This document shows positions 18,124-27,357 of a stretch of 64,000 bases of DNA, piece after piece. Origin of the DNA: an uncultured Lachnospiraceae bacterium (GTDB lineage Bacteria; Bacillota; Clostridia; Lachnospirales; Lachnospiraceae); contig CAKRCW010000006.1 in assembly GCA_934309145.1 (NCBI GenBank), forward strand, positions 104,803 to 168,802, read 5' to 3'. The stretch's first letter is position 1; every line of letters begins with the position of its first letter. A model generated the notes under the pieces. The model did no database searches and was not told the origin of the DNA. It was given only the letters and a program-made list of their open reading frames with translations. A program made the translations under genes and the position numbers.

Positions 18124-20460
18124 ATGAGCACACCGGTTATATCAACTAAGGCAGATACATTATATCTGCTAAAGGACATTGTTAAAAAATCACATATAGA
18201 GGATATCGTCATTGTATATGTAAAAGACGTGCTAAGGGATAAGCAGATGGTGTTTGACAATATCAGTAAGTTTTTTTGCGGTGACAGTATAATAGTCAGA
18301 AGTTCGTCTAAAAATGAGGACAGTATGATTACTTCTAATGCAGGACATTTTGAAAGTGTACTTGGTGTGGATTCCTCTGACAGCAAATCGGTATTTGATG
18401 CGCTTACTACAGTAATGGATTCATATCTTGAGGACGATGATAAGGGTTATGATGGCATACTTGACGAAGAAATATTAGTGCAGAGACAGTCGAAGGATAT
18501 TCTTATATCAGGGGTTGTATTTACAAGAGATATCTTATATAACCGTCCATACTATATGATAACCTATGATGACAATGGAAGCACTGACTCTGTGACGAGT
18601 GGTGAAGCTGGAAAGACAAGGTGGATTGCCAGAAATGTATCAAGAGAATTTGTGGATGTAAGATTTCTCAAGGTTATACAGGCAGTAAGGGAGATAGAGG
18701 AGATATTTGCGGATGTACCGGCACTTGATATAGAGTTTGCTGTGAATTCTAATGAGGAGGTCATTATATTTCAGGTGAGACCTCTTGCAGCTGTTTTAAA
18801 CAGACCAAAGGTTATGTCGGACAGAGATTTTATAGATACAAAGGCTTATGCAAAATGCAGTTATCTTGACAAGAGCCACATATTGTCTGATATGGCATAC
18901 TGGAATCCTGCTGAGATAATTGGAACTAATCCAAGACCTCTTGATTACTCACTGTACCGCGAGCTTATAACCGCAAGAATATGGAATGAGGGGTTAAGAT
19001 GCCTTGGATATACAGAGGTTGATGATGACCTCATGCAGAAGATAGGAAATAAGCCATATATATCAGTTAATTATTGTTTCGAGGGTTTATCTCCTGCTTC
19101 ACTTGATGAGAACTTCAGATATAAATTATTTGAGTATTATGAGGAACAGTTAAAAAAGGATAAAACAGCACATGATAAGATAGAGTTTGAAATAGTCTTT
19201 AATACTTATGATTTTACTACGGATGACAGACTTAAAGCACTTAAGGAGTATGGATTTAGCGACGAGGAGATAAATACACTTAAAACAGCCCTCTTTGATG
19301 TCACAAAATATGCAGTTACCCATTATGACAGCATTTGCAACAAGGATAATGACAGCATAGAAGTTATGACTAATTTAAGACATGATATAAGAAATCAGCA
19401 TCCTCTGCAGGAAGATAATGTTATGAAGCTCTATAATTATATATCAGAGCTTATAGACTCGATCAAACAGTATGGCACACCGCAGTTTGCAAGACAGGCG
19501 AGATGCGCATTTATGGCAAGAAGCTTTTGCAGAACGTTAGTTGACAAGGGATATTTTAATCAGAATGAGATGGATGCATTTATGATGTCGATATCTACAG
19601 TTGCATCTGCATTTGAGAGAGATTTCGATAAATACAGTCATGGCGAGATGACAAGGGAAGAGTTCAACAAATTATACGGGCACTTAAGACTTGGAACGTA
19701 TGACATAAGAACTGACTGCTACAGAGATATGTTCTTTGATGTGAATGAGGCTCATATGAGCAACAAGAAAAAGGTTGTCGGAGAGGCTAAGCTTCTTGAT
19801 ACCGAAAAACTAGACAAGGCACTTAAGGATGCCGGACTTCATGTGACACCTGAGAAGTTTATGGATTTCCTCATAAAGGCAACAAAAAACAGAGAGTATT
19901 TCAAATTTGAGTTTACCAAGTCGTTAAGCCTTATATTAGAGCTTATCATACATCTTGGAGATATGCTTGGAATTGCAAGAGAGGATATGTCATATCTTGA
20001 AATTCAGGATTTGTTAAGCTATCACAGCAGGGACTCTTATTTACAGATAATTGAACAGAGGCGGAGTATGTATCACGCCAATACTTATCTTGTTTTGCCT
20101 GAGGTTATCTTTGGAGTTGGAGATATAGATGTTATAGATATAGATGAGGCGAGACCTAATTTTATAACTGATAAGATTGTTGAGGCAGATACAGCTAATC
20201 TTGATGAGTTTGATGGAACAGATATCTCTGGAAAAATAGTTGTGGTTACAAAGGCGGATCCGGGATATGACTGGATATTCACTAAGAATATAGCTGGATT
20301 TGTTACGAAATATGGTGGTGCAGCGTCTCACATGGCTATAAGATGTGCTGAATTTGGAATTCCTGCCGCTATAGGATGTGGTGAGAGGATATACAGCAAT
20401 ATAACAAGGATGAGTCGTGTAAAGCTTGACTGTGCCAATGGTAAAATAACAGAAAAATAG
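18124..20460 (+). CDS. PEP-synthase-like ATP-grasp/phosphohistidine phosphotransferase, unknown substrate
   Basis: This 778-residue protein has the PPDK/PEP-synthase nucleotide-binding domain at the N-terminus (VRSSSKNEDS at about 57-66; the ATP-grasp end FQVRPLA at about 216-222) and the swivelling phosphohistidine domain at the C-terminus with GGAASHMAIRCAEFGIPA and catalytic H736. It has no PEP/pyruvate-binding TIM barrel. In between are about 415 residues I cannot assign. This order (ATP domain, substrate domain, His domain) is that of rifampin phosphotransferase and related dikinases that pass the beta-phosphate of ATP to a small molecule. The substrate is unknown. It is followed after 18 bases by an alpha/beta hydrolase, probably in the same pathway. 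Confidence 0.8.
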   Translation: MSTPVISTKADTLYLLKDIVKKSHIEDIVIVYVKDVLRDKQMVFDNISKFFCGDSIIVRSSSKNEDSMITSNAGHFESVLGVDSSDSKSVFDALTTVMDSYLEDDDKGYDGILDEEILVQRQSKDILISGVVFTRDILYNRPYYMITYDDNGSTDSVTSGEAGKTRWIARNVSREFVDVRFLKVIQAVREIEEIFADVPALDIEFAVNSNEEVIIFQVRPLAAVLNRPKVMSDRDFIDTKAYAKCSYLDKSHILSDMAYWNPAEIIGTNPRPLDYSLYRELITARIWNEGLRCLGYTEVDDDLMQKIGNKPYISVNYCFEGLSPASLDENFRYKLFEYYEEQLKKDKTAHDKIEFEIVFNTYDFTTDDRLKALKEYGFSDEEINTLKTALFDVTKYAVTHYDSICNKDNDSIEVMTNLRHDIRNQHPLQEDNVMKLYNYISELIDSIKQYGTPQFARQARCAFMARSFCRTLVDKGYFNQNEMDAFMMSISTVASAFERDFDKYSHGEMTREEFNKLYGHLRLGTYDIRTDCYRDMFFDVNEAHMSNKKKVVGEAKLLDTEKLDKALKDAGLHVTPEKFMDFLIKATKNREYFKFEFTKSLSLILELIIHLGDMLGIAREDMSYLEIQDLLSYHSRDSYLQIIEQRRSMYHANTYLVLPEVIFGVGDIDVIDIDEARPNFITDKIVEADTANLDEFDGTDISGKIVVVTKADPGYDWIFTKNIAGFVTKYGGAASHMAIRCAEFGIPAAIGCGERIYSNITRMSRVKLDCANGKITEK

Positions 20461-20478
20461 GAGAAGGACTGAGCTTAT

Positions 20479-21024
20479 ATGTCAGATAAAAAGTTACTTG
20501 TTTTGTGGCCGGGACGTAATTACAGCTGTGATAAGCCTTTGCTTTATTACGCCGGTAAGGTGTTTGAAAAAAGAGGCTATGAGGTCGTAAGACTTACCTA
20601 TAACCAGAAATTAAAGGGTGATAAGGATGATATCGCAGGGCTAATAGATGAGTCGCGTCAATATGTTGCTGAAGAATTGCAGAAGATAGATTTTTCACTA
20701 TATAAGGATATTGTGTTTATATCTAAGAGTATGGGAACAGCTCTTGCCGGATATTTTGAGAAAAAGCTTGGTATATTTGCGAGACATATATTTCTCACTC
20801 CTGTTAAGGAAGCTTTCCCTTACATGAGAATGGGAAAATGCATAGTCGTTTCTGGTAAAGAGGACAAAATATTAGAGAGTAGAAAGCTTAAGATATACTG
20901 TGTGGAACAGGATATACCACTTAAACAATTTGATGAGGTTGGACATTCACTAGAGCATCCGGATGATATCAATAAAACATTTGCAATACTTATGGTTCTG
21001 ATTAGACTGTACAAGGAGTTTTAA
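20479..21024 (+). CDS. Small alpha/beta hydrolase
   Basis: A 181-residue alpha/beta-hydrolase fold protein. The likely catalytic triad is S84 in the nucleophile elbow SKSMG, D129 in SGKEDKIL and H156 in GHSLEHP, all in the right order and spacing. No signal peptide is seen. Such small single-domain members act as esterases or thioesterases on small substrates; the real substrate is unknown. It follows the phosphotransferase gene by 18 bases with GGAGAAGG upstream, so both are probably one transcript. Confidence 0.8.
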   Translation: MSDKKLLVLWPGRNYSCDKPLLYYAGKVFEKRGYEVVRLTYNQKLKGDKDDIAGLIDESRQYVAEELQKIDFSLYKDIVFISKSMGTALAGYFEKKLGIFARHIFLTPVKEAFPYMRMGKCIVVSGKEDKILESRKLKIYCVEQDIPLKQFDEVGHSLEHPDDINKTFAILMVLIRLYKEF

Positions 21025-21053
21025 TTGATTTAATGATGTGCATGGTGTATAAT
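21025..21053 (+). promoter_or_regulatory. Promoter ahead of the bactofilin gene
   Basis: TTGATT (21025-21030) and TATAAT (21048-21053) are exactly 17 bases apart, right after the hydrolase stop codon at 21024 and 39 bases before the bactofilin start. It probably drives the bactofilin-pyrH-frr-uppS-cdsA-dxr-rseP-ispG-polC run, since I see no other clear promoter until ireB. Confidence 0.65.
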
Positions 21054-21091
21054 ATTTCCGATAATTACCATTAGTGAAAAGGAGGAAAAAG

Positions 21092-22258
21092 ATGGGCTTT
21101 TTTAAGGATTTCAAACGTGATTTTGCTCAGGCTGTCAATGAACTTATGCCTGATAAGGACGAGCTCGCTGAGGAATATGATGATGAAGATATGGTGAATA
21201 CGTTTGATGAGAACGATAATATGGACATCGCTCCTGAAGATATGCTTGAGGATTTAGATGATTTTAAGATAGATACAATGTCTGATGATAACACTGTAAG
21301 GGAGCATCAGTCAGAGAAACCTGAATCTGATTATGAGGAGGAGGATGAAGAACCGAAGGATGTTTTCTTTAACATACCTGAGGCTGAGGTTATAAATGAT
21401 CCTGTATATGACGAAGATAACACGGATGATTTGGAGCCTGAAAAGGAAGCTGAGCTCGTGACAGAGATACTCGTGGCAGAGCCTGAGGAACAGAAAGAAG
21501 AGACCGATATAGGTGAAGAGGAAGCTCCTGATACAGAGAGTGATTCTTATACAGGTGATGATGATTTACTTGCAGTAGATGCACTAGATGAGGAGAATAT
21601 GCTTGAGGGCATGGAGGACGTTGTCACTGTAGAGTCCGAGGCAGATAAGAAGGACGAGCTTTCACCTATGAATTTAAATCAGGACGTTATGGATGCCATT
21701 TTGATGAGAGAAGAGGCATCTGATAATAATGATATTGATGATGTGGAGGAAGATGATATGTCTGAGGTAGAGGCTAAGATTGATGAGCCCAAGCAGGAGA
21801 TAGACAGCATATTGAATGATGATACTACTTATATAACCAAGGGAACTACCATAAAGGGTAACATTGAGACCGATGGCGGTGTAGATATAATAGGTACTGT
21901 TATAGGAGATGTTATATGTGGAGGAAAGCTTATCGTTGGTGGTAGTATAAAGGGCTCTGTAAAAACAGGAGAGCTCTACGCTAATGCTGCTAAGATAGAG
22001 GGAGATGTTGTAGCAGAGGGCAGTGCTAAGATAGGTGTTGGCTCTGTAGTTGTAGGCAATGTTTCTGCAAGCTCCGCTGTTGTAGCAGGAGCTGTCAATG
22101 GAGATATAGATGTTAAAGGGCCGGTTATCGTGGATTCAACTGCGGTGATTATGGGTAACATAAAATCACGTTCTGTCCAGATTAACAATGGAGCAGTAAT
22201 CGAGGGATTCTGTTCACAGTGCTATTCGGAGATAGATGTAAAAAGTTTTTTTGAGTAG
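21092..22258 (+). CDS. Bactofilin-domain protein with a long acidic N-terminus
   Basis: Bactofilins polymerise without nucleotide into filaments that organise cell shape or envelope machines. ATG 21092, eight bases after AGGAGG, gives 388 residues; a GTG 18 bases earlier is less likely because it precedes this ribosome site. Residues about 1-245 are very acidic and low in complexity (Asp/Glu blocks), and about 248-375 form the right-handed beta-helix: repeated GNIETDGGVDI, GDVICGGKLI, GSVKTGELY, GDVVAEGSAKI and similar turns. The C-terminus has two Cys (CSQC). Typical bactofilins are 110-200 residues, so the acidic arm is unusual. It directly precedes pyrH. Confidence 0.88.
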   Translation: MGFFKDFKRDFAQAVNELMPDKDELAEEYDDEDMVNTFDENDNMDIAPEDMLEDLDDFKIDTMSDDNTVREHQSEKPESDYEEEDEEPKDVFFNIPEAEVINDPVYDEDNTDDLEPEKEAELVTEILVAEPEEQKEETDIGEEEAPDTESDSYTGDDDLLAVDALDEENMLEGMEDVVTVESEADKKDELSPMNLNQDVMDAILMREEASDNNDIDDVEEDDMSEVEAKIDEPKQEIDSILNDDTTYITKGTTIKGNIETDGGVDIIGTVIGDVICGGKLIVGGSIKGSVKTGELYANAAKIEGDVVAEGSAKIGVGSVVVGNVSASSAVVAGAVNGDIDVKGPVIVDSTAVIMGNIKSRSVQINNGAVIEGFCSQCYSEIDVKSFFE

Positions 22259-22271
22259 GAGAAAAGCAGAC

Positions 22272-22976
22272 ATGGAGATGAAGAGAGTATTGCTCAAGCT
22301 TTCAGGAGAGGCTTTGGCAGGAGACAAAAAGACAGGCTTTGATGAGAAAACTGTAGTTGACGTTGCAAAGCAGGTTAAGACAGTGCTTGACAAGGGAATA
22401 CAGGTAAGCATAGTAATCGGTGGTGGTAACTTCTGGAGAGGAAGAACCTCAGAGAATATGGACAGAGTAAAGGCAGACCAGATAGGTATGCTCGCTACAG
22501 TTATGAACTGTATATATGCTGCTGATATGTTCAGAACAGTAGGTATTAAGGCACATATAATGACACCCTTTGCCTGTGGAAGCATGACCGAGCTTTTTTC
22601 TAAGGATAAGGCAGTTGAGTATCTCGAGAATGGAGATGTTGTATTCTTCGCAGGTGGAACAGGTCATCCTTATTTCTCTACAGATACAGCAACGGTTCTC
22701 ATGGCAATAGAGATATGTGCAGATGTAATTTTATCTGCAAAGGCTATAGATGGTGTATATGACAGTGATCCTAAGACTAATCCGAATGCTAAGAAGTATG
22801 ACAGAATGAACATAAGTGAGATAGTAGATAAGAAGCTTGGTGTTATAGACCTTGCATCTGCTGTGCTTGCAATGGAGAATCATATGCCTATGATGTTGTT
22901 CGGTTTAGGTGGAGAGGACAGTATAATAAAGGCAGTTACAGGTGGATTTACAGGAACTTTAGTTACATGTGATTAA
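22272..22976 (+). CDS. pyrH: UMP kinase
   Basis: PyrH phosphorylates UMP to UDP for pyrimidine nucleotide synthesis and is a hexameric amino-acid-kinase-fold enzyme. From ATG 22272 it has 234 residues: KLSGEALAG near the N-terminus (ATP and magnesium), VIGGGNFWRGR at about 50-60, ADQIGMLATVMN at about 69-80, and AGGTGHPYFSTDTAT at about 129-143 (UMP and effector binding). It is followed by frr, as in nearly all bacteria. Confidence 0.96.
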   Translation: MEMKRVLLKLSGEALAGDKKTGFDEKTVVDVAKQVKTVLDKGIQVSIVIGGGNFWRGRTSENMDRVKADQIGMLATVMNCIYAADMFRTVGIKAHIMTPFACGSMTELFSKDKAVEYLENGDVVFFAGGTGHPYFSTDTATVLMAIEICADVILSAKAIDGVYDSDPKTNPNAKKYDRMNISEIVDKKLGVIDLASAVLAMENHMPMMLFGLGGEDSIIKAVTGGFTGTLVTCD

Positions 22977-23010
22977 GAGATAAAATATATAAATATCAGG
23001 AGGAAGAATA

Positions 23011-23556
23011 ATGTTATCACAGTATGAAGGAAAGATGGAAAAGACTGTTGAGAATCTTTCAGCAGAGTATGCAGGAATCAGAGCAGGAAGAGCTAACCCA
23101 CATATATTAGATAAGCTTAGAGTAGATTATTACGGAGCACCTACACCAATCCAGCAGGTTGCAAACGTAACAGTACCAGAGGCTCGTACACTTATGATTC
23201 AGCCTTGGGAGTCAAGCTTAATCAAAGAAATCGAAAAGACAATTATTAACTCTGACCTTGGTGTTAATCCTAATAATGATGGTAAGAGTGTAATAATTAA
23301 CTTCCCTGAGCTCACAGAGGAGCGCAGAAAAGACTTAGTTAAGGACATTAAGAAGAAGGCAGAGGCAGCTAAGGTTGCTGTAAGAAACGTAAGAAGAGAT
23401 GCAAACGACGCATTGAAGAAGATGAACAAAGCTAATGAAATCTCTGAGGATGAGATGAAGGTGAACGAGGAAAAGGTTCAGAAGATGACAGATAAGTATG
23501 TCGCTAACATAGATAAGCTCATGGAAGAAAAATCAAAAGAGATTATGACTGTATAG
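23011..23556 (+). CDS. frr: Ribosome recycling factor
   Basis: RRF works with EF-G to split post-termination ribosomes. The 181 residues show the family pattern: LSAEYAGIRAGRANPHIL (about 19-36) at the start of the helical bundle, YYGAPTPIQQVANVTVPE in the beta domain, and the long C-terminal helices with RRDANDALKK. AGGAGG precedes the ATG. uppS begins 9 bases after the stop. Confidence 0.97.
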   Translation: MLSQYEGKMEKTVENLSAEYAGIRAGRANPHILDKLRVDYYGAPTPIQQVANVTVPEARTLMIQPWESSLIKEIEKTIINSDLGVNPNNDGKSVIINFPELTEERRKDLVKDIKKKAEAAKVAVRNVRRDANDALKKMNKANEISEDEMKVNEEKVQKMTDKYVANIDKLMEEKSKEIMTV

Positions 23557-23565
23557 GAGTTTGCT

Positions 23566-24294
23566 TTGAAGAAGATAATAGATGGTGAGGAACTTAATAT
23601 CCCTAATCACGTTGCCATAATAATGGATGGCAACGGAAGATGGGCTAAGAAGAGATTTATGCCGCGTAATTTTGGACATAAGGCAGGAGCTAAGGTGGTG
23701 GAGCAGATATGTGAGGATGCCTATAATCTGGGAATCAGATATCTCACAGTATATGCATTTTCCACTGAGAACTGGAAGCGCTCTGTTGAAGAGGTTACCG
23801 GCATAATGAATCTGCTTCGTTCCTATCTTACAGATTGCATAGAGAGAGCGTCTAAGAATAACATGAGAGTTCGTGTTATAGGAGACAGGACGGTTCTAGA
23901 TGCTGATATTGTTGCCCGTATAGAGGAGCTAGAGGAGAAAACAGCCTGCTATGATGGACTTAATTTCACGATTGCACTTAACTATGGCGGAAGAGATGAG
24001 ATTAGGAGAGCCATAAAGCATATAGCAGAGGATATAAAGGAATCAAAGCTTGATGTAGATTCGGTAGATGAGAGTGTGATTTCATCATATCTTGACACAT
24101 GCGGTATACCTGATCCGGATTTACTAATAAGAACAAGCGGTGAGCTTAGGCTATCTAACTTCCTTATATGGCAGCTTGCATATACAGAGTTTTATTTTAC
24201 TGATGTATTGTGGCCCGATTTTGATATAGAAGAGCTAAAAAAAGCTATATTATATTACAATGGCAGAGACAGAAGATATGGTGGGGTAAAGTAG
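23566..24294 (+). CDS. uppS: Undecaprenyl diphosphate synthase
   Basis: UppS condenses isopentenyl units onto farnesyl diphosphate in cis to give the C55 carrier lipid for cell wall synthesis. The 242-residue protein starts at TTG 23566 with AGGAG upstream. Motifs: AIIMDGNGRWAKKR (about 18-31, catalytic Asp), FGHKAGAK, YAFSTENWKR, and RTSGELRLSNFL..AYTEFYF near the C-terminus (IPP binding). Next genes cdsA, dxr and ispG continue lipid and isoprenoid supply, dxr and ispG making its precursors. Confidence 0.96.
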   Translation: MKKIIDGEELNIPNHVAIIMDGNGRWAKKRFMPRNFGHKAGAKVVEQICEDAYNLGIRYLTVYAFSTENWKRSVEEVTGIMNLLRSYLTDCIERASKNNMRVRVIGDRTVLDADIVARIEELEEKTACYDGLNFTIALNYGGRDEIRRAIKHIAEDIKESKLDVDSVDESVISSYLDTCGIPDPDLLIRTSGELRLSNFLIWQLAYTEFYFTDVLWPDFDIEELKKAILYYNGRDRRYGGVK

Positions 24295-25110
24295 ATGTTT
24301 AAGACGAGATTTATAAGCGGTGCAGTTTTAGTTATACTTGCAATTGGAATACTATATGTAGGAGGGTATCTTACAGGTGCGGCTGTGCTTATGCTGTCCA
24401 TGGGCGGTATAGGTGAGCTTCTTCGTGTCTATAAGCTTCACAATAAACCTATGGGATATATTGCTTATGTTGCTACAGCAGTGTATTATGGATTGCTTTT
24501 CTTTAATGAAAATGAATATATTATTCCGCTTATTATATTATTTGTTTTAGGCGTGCTTGCTATGTATGTAATAACATTCCCTACATATCACGATAAGGAT
24601 GCAATGGTTGTTATACTGTCATTTTTCTATGTTGCATTTATGCTTTCATATGTATATCAGATAAGGGAGCTTAAATATGGTGGGGCACTTATTGTAATGC
24701 TTTTTATATGCTCATGGATTAATGACACATTTGCGTATTGTGTAGGAGTTAAGCTTGGCAGGCACAAGATGACACCTAAGCTAAGTCCTAAGAAGAGCAT
24801 TGAGGGACTTATAGGCGGTATAGCAGGTGCAGCAATAGTATCAGGAGTATATGGCATATTTTTCTGTAAATATGTATATGAATTAAATAATGGACCTTGG
24901 ATATTTGCAGTAATAGGTGCTATTGGAGCGTTGATTGCAGTTATAGGTGATTTGGCGGCATCCGCAATTAAGAGAAATAACGATATAAAAGATTATGGTA
25001 AGCTTATACCGGGACATGGAGGAATTCTTGACAGATTTGACAGTATGATATTTACAGCTCCGGTTATTTACTATTGCTTTGTATATATGATTGGTAATCT
25101 TGGAGGTTAA
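24295..25110 (+). CDS. cdsA: Phosphatidate cytidylyltransferase
   Basis: CdsA makes CDP-diacylglycerol from phosphatidic acid and CTP, the branch point to bacterial phospholipids. The 271-residue membrane protein has about seven predicted membrane segments and the CDS signature near the C-terminus: SAIKRNNDIKDYGKLIPGHG followed by GILDRFDS (about 222-249), plus SPKKSIEG at about 164. Its ATG abuts the uppS stop codon (TAGATG), so the genes are coupled. Confidence 0.95.
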   Translation: MFKTRFISGAVLVILAIGILYVGGYLTGAAVLMLSMGGIGELLRVYKLHNKPMGYIAYVATAVYYGLLFFNENEYIIPLIILFVLGVLAMYVITFPTYHDKDAMVVILSFFYVAFMLSYVYQIRELKYGGALIVMLFICSWINDTFAYCVGVKLGRHKMTPKLSPKKSIEGLIGGIAGAAIVSGVYGIFFCKYVYELNNGPWIFAVIGAIGALIAVIGDLAASAIKRNNDIKDYGKLIPGHGGILDRFDSMIFTAPVIYYCFVYMIGNLGG

Positions 25111-25116
25111 CATAAG

Positions 25117-26265
25117 TTGAAGAATATTTCAATTATTGGCTCTACAGGTTCTATAGGAACGCAGACACTTGAGATTGTCAGAGCAAATAAAGATATAAAT
25201 GTTGTTGCACTTGCAGCGGGAAGCAATGTTAGTCTTTTGGCTGAGCAGGTGCGTGAATTTAAACCGGATATCGTTGGAATATGGAGTAAAGACAAGGCAG
25301 AAGAATTACGCGATGCCTTGTCTGAATTTGATATAAGGATTGTTTGCGGTATGGAGGGACTTATAGAGGTCGCCTGTGCCGATAAAGCAGATATTCTTGT
25401 AACTGCCATAGTTGGAATGATTGGTATAAGACCTACGGTTGAGGCAATTAAGGCAGGTAAGGATATTGCGCTTGCCAACAAGGAGACGCTTGTAACTGCC
25501 GGTCATATAATTATGCCTCTTGCAAAAGAGAAGGGTGTCAGAATCCTTCCTGTTGACAGCGAACATTCAGCTATATTCCAGTGCATACATGGGGAGAGTG
25601 ACAATGAGATAAGCAGGCTTCTCATAACTGCATCAGGAGGCCCTTTCAGAGGGAAAAACAAGGCAGAGCTAGAGAACGTTACTGTGGAGGATGCACTCAA
25701 GCATCCTAACTGGTCTATGGGAAGAAAGATAACTATAGATTCGGCAACCTTAGTAAACAAGGGACTTGAGGTTATAGAGGCAAGATGGCTGTTTGACGTT
25801 AAGCCTGAGAATATTGAGGTTGTTGTACAGCCACAGAGCATAATACATTCTATGGTTGAATTCGCTGACGGAGCAGTAAAGGCACAGCTTGGTACACCTG
25901 ATATGAAGCTGCCTATACAGTACGCTCTTTATTATCCTGACAGAAGATACCTTGCAGGGGACAGACTTGACTTTACAACGATGGGTAACATAATTATAGA
26001 TAAGCCGGACAGAGATACATTTAAGGGACTTGATTTTGCATATGATGCGATAAGTAAAGGCGGTTCAATGCCTACAGTATTTAACGCTGCAAATGAGTGT
26101 GCTGTGGCAAAGTTCCTTAATAAAGACATAAAATTTTTACAAATATATGATATTATAGAAAAATGCATGATGGCACACACTGTTATACATAATCCTTCAC
26201 TTGAGGATATATTTGAGACGGAGAGCTGGGTATATGAGTATGTTGAAAAGGGTTTATGTGTTTAA
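25117..26265 (+). CDS. dxr: 1-deoxy-D-xylulose 5-phosphate reductoisomerase
   Basis: Dxr (IspC) makes 2-C-methyl-D-erythritol 4-phosphate, the first committed step of the MEP isoprenoid pathway, with NADPH. The 382-residue protein starts at TTG 25117 (GGAGG ten bases upstream). Visible motifs: NADPH site GSTGSIGTQTL at the N-terminus, ALANKETLV at about 120, the metal site VDSEHSAIFQ at about 146-155, ASGGPFR, HPNWSMGRKITIDSATLVNK region and NAANECAVA. Length is typical. ispG of the same pathway lies two genes downstream. Confidence 0.96.
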   Translation: MKNISIIGSTGSIGTQTLEIVRANKDINVVALAAGSNVSLLAEQVREFKPDIVGIWSKDKAEELRDALSEFDIRIVCGMEGLIEVACADKADILVTAIVGMIGIRPTVEAIKAGKDIALANKETLVTAGHIIMPLAKEKGVRILPVDSEHSAIFQCIHGESDNEISRLLITASGGPFRGKNKAELENVTVEDALKHPNWSMGRKITIDSATLVNKGLEVIEARWLFDVKPENIEVVVQPQSIIHSMVEFADGAVKAQLGTPDMKLPIQYALYYPDRRYLAGDRLDFTTMGNIIIDKPDRDTFKGLDFAYDAISKGGSMPTVFNAANECAVAKFLNKDIKFLQIYDIIEKCMMAHTVIHNPSLEDIFETESWVYEYVEKGLCV

Positions 26266-26280
26266 GGAGATTATTTTTAT

Positions 26281-27336
26281 ATGAATATTATTTTAATTAT
26301 ATTGGTATTTGGAGTTATAGTATTCTTTCACGAATTTGGACATTTCATAGTTGCGAAGCTTAACCACATTGCAGTTATGGAATTTTCAATAGGTATGGGA
26401 CCTGCGATTTTTTCAGTCCAGAAGAAGGAGACAAAGTATTCATTGAGACTTCTTCCTATCGGTGGATTCTGTATGATGATGGGAGAGGATGAGGAATCTG
26501 ATGACGAAAATGCATTCAATAACAGACCTATATGGGCAAGAATGCTTGTTATAGCAGCCGGACCTATATTTAATTTTATTCTCGCTTTTTTGTTTTCAAT
26601 TATACTTATACATTACACCGGATGTGATCCTGCAACATTATATAAGGTTGTGGAAAATGGACCTGCCGAGACAGCAGGGATAGAGCCTGGTGATACCGTA
26701 GTTGCTATAGATGGAAGCAAAATATATAACTTTAGAGAGCTGCAGCTATACATGGCACTTGACAAGGATGGTTCTCCAGTTAAGCTGACAATGAAAAAGC
26801 CATCGGGCGAGACTTATAAGACAACTGTGACTCCTGCACTTGGAAGTGACGGTTCATATGTAATAGGTGTAGCAGGTGGGAATATTCTTGCGGATGGTTT
26901 TGGAACAACCATAAAATATGCTGCTCTTGAATGCAGATACTGGGTAAAATCAACGGTGCTAAGTCTGAAGCTTATTGTGACAGGCGGTGTTAAGAGCAAC
27001 GATATAATGGGACCTGTAGGCGTTGGCGGAGCTATGAATGAAATCTTAGATGAAGCTAAGGAATCAAGTCCTACAACCAAGGATGCCATAATTAACGTGC
27101 TTCTAAATATGCTTAACTGGTGCATACTTCTAAGTGTGAACCTTGGAATAATGAACCTTCTGCCTATACCGGCGTTGGATGGAGGAAGGCTGTTGTTCCT
27201 TATTATTGAGGCAGTAAGAAGAAAACGAATACCACAGGAAAAAGAGGCAATAGTGAACCTTATTGGATTTGCACTTCTTATCTGTCTTATGGTTGTGGTA
27301 TTCTTCAACGATATTAAGAATGTATTCTTCTCATAA
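26281..27336 (+). CDS. rseP: Site-2 protease RseP/RasP
   Basis: A membrane zinc metalloprotease that cuts substrates inside the membrane, such as anti-sigma factors and leftover signal peptides. In 351 residues: zinc motif HEFGH in the first membrane segment (residues about 18-22), a single PDZ domain at about 118-195 (GPAETAGIEPGDTVVAIDG), and the second active-site motif NLLPIPALDGG at about 291-301 holding the third zinc ligand. About four membrane segments. The dxr-rseP-ispG order is common in Clostridia. Confidence 0.95.
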   Translation: MNIILIILVFGVIVFFHEFGHFIVAKLNHIAVMEFSIGMGPAIFSVQKKETKYSLRLLPIGGFCMMMGEDEESDDENAFNNRPIWARMLVIAAGPIFNFILAFLFSIILIHYTGCDPATLYKVVENGPAETAGIEPGDTVVAIDGSKIYNFRELQLYMALDKDGSPVKLTMKKPSGETYKTTVTPALGSDGSYVIGVAGGNILADGFGTTIKYAALECRYWVKSTVLSLKLIVTGGVKSNDIMGPVGVGGAMNEILDEAKESSPTTKDAIINVLLNMLNWCILLSVNLGIMNLLPIPALDGGRLLFLIIEAVRRKRIPQEKEAIVNLIGFALLICLMVVVFFNDIKNVFFS

Positions 27337-27357
27337 GAGATTCTGCGGAGGATTAAT

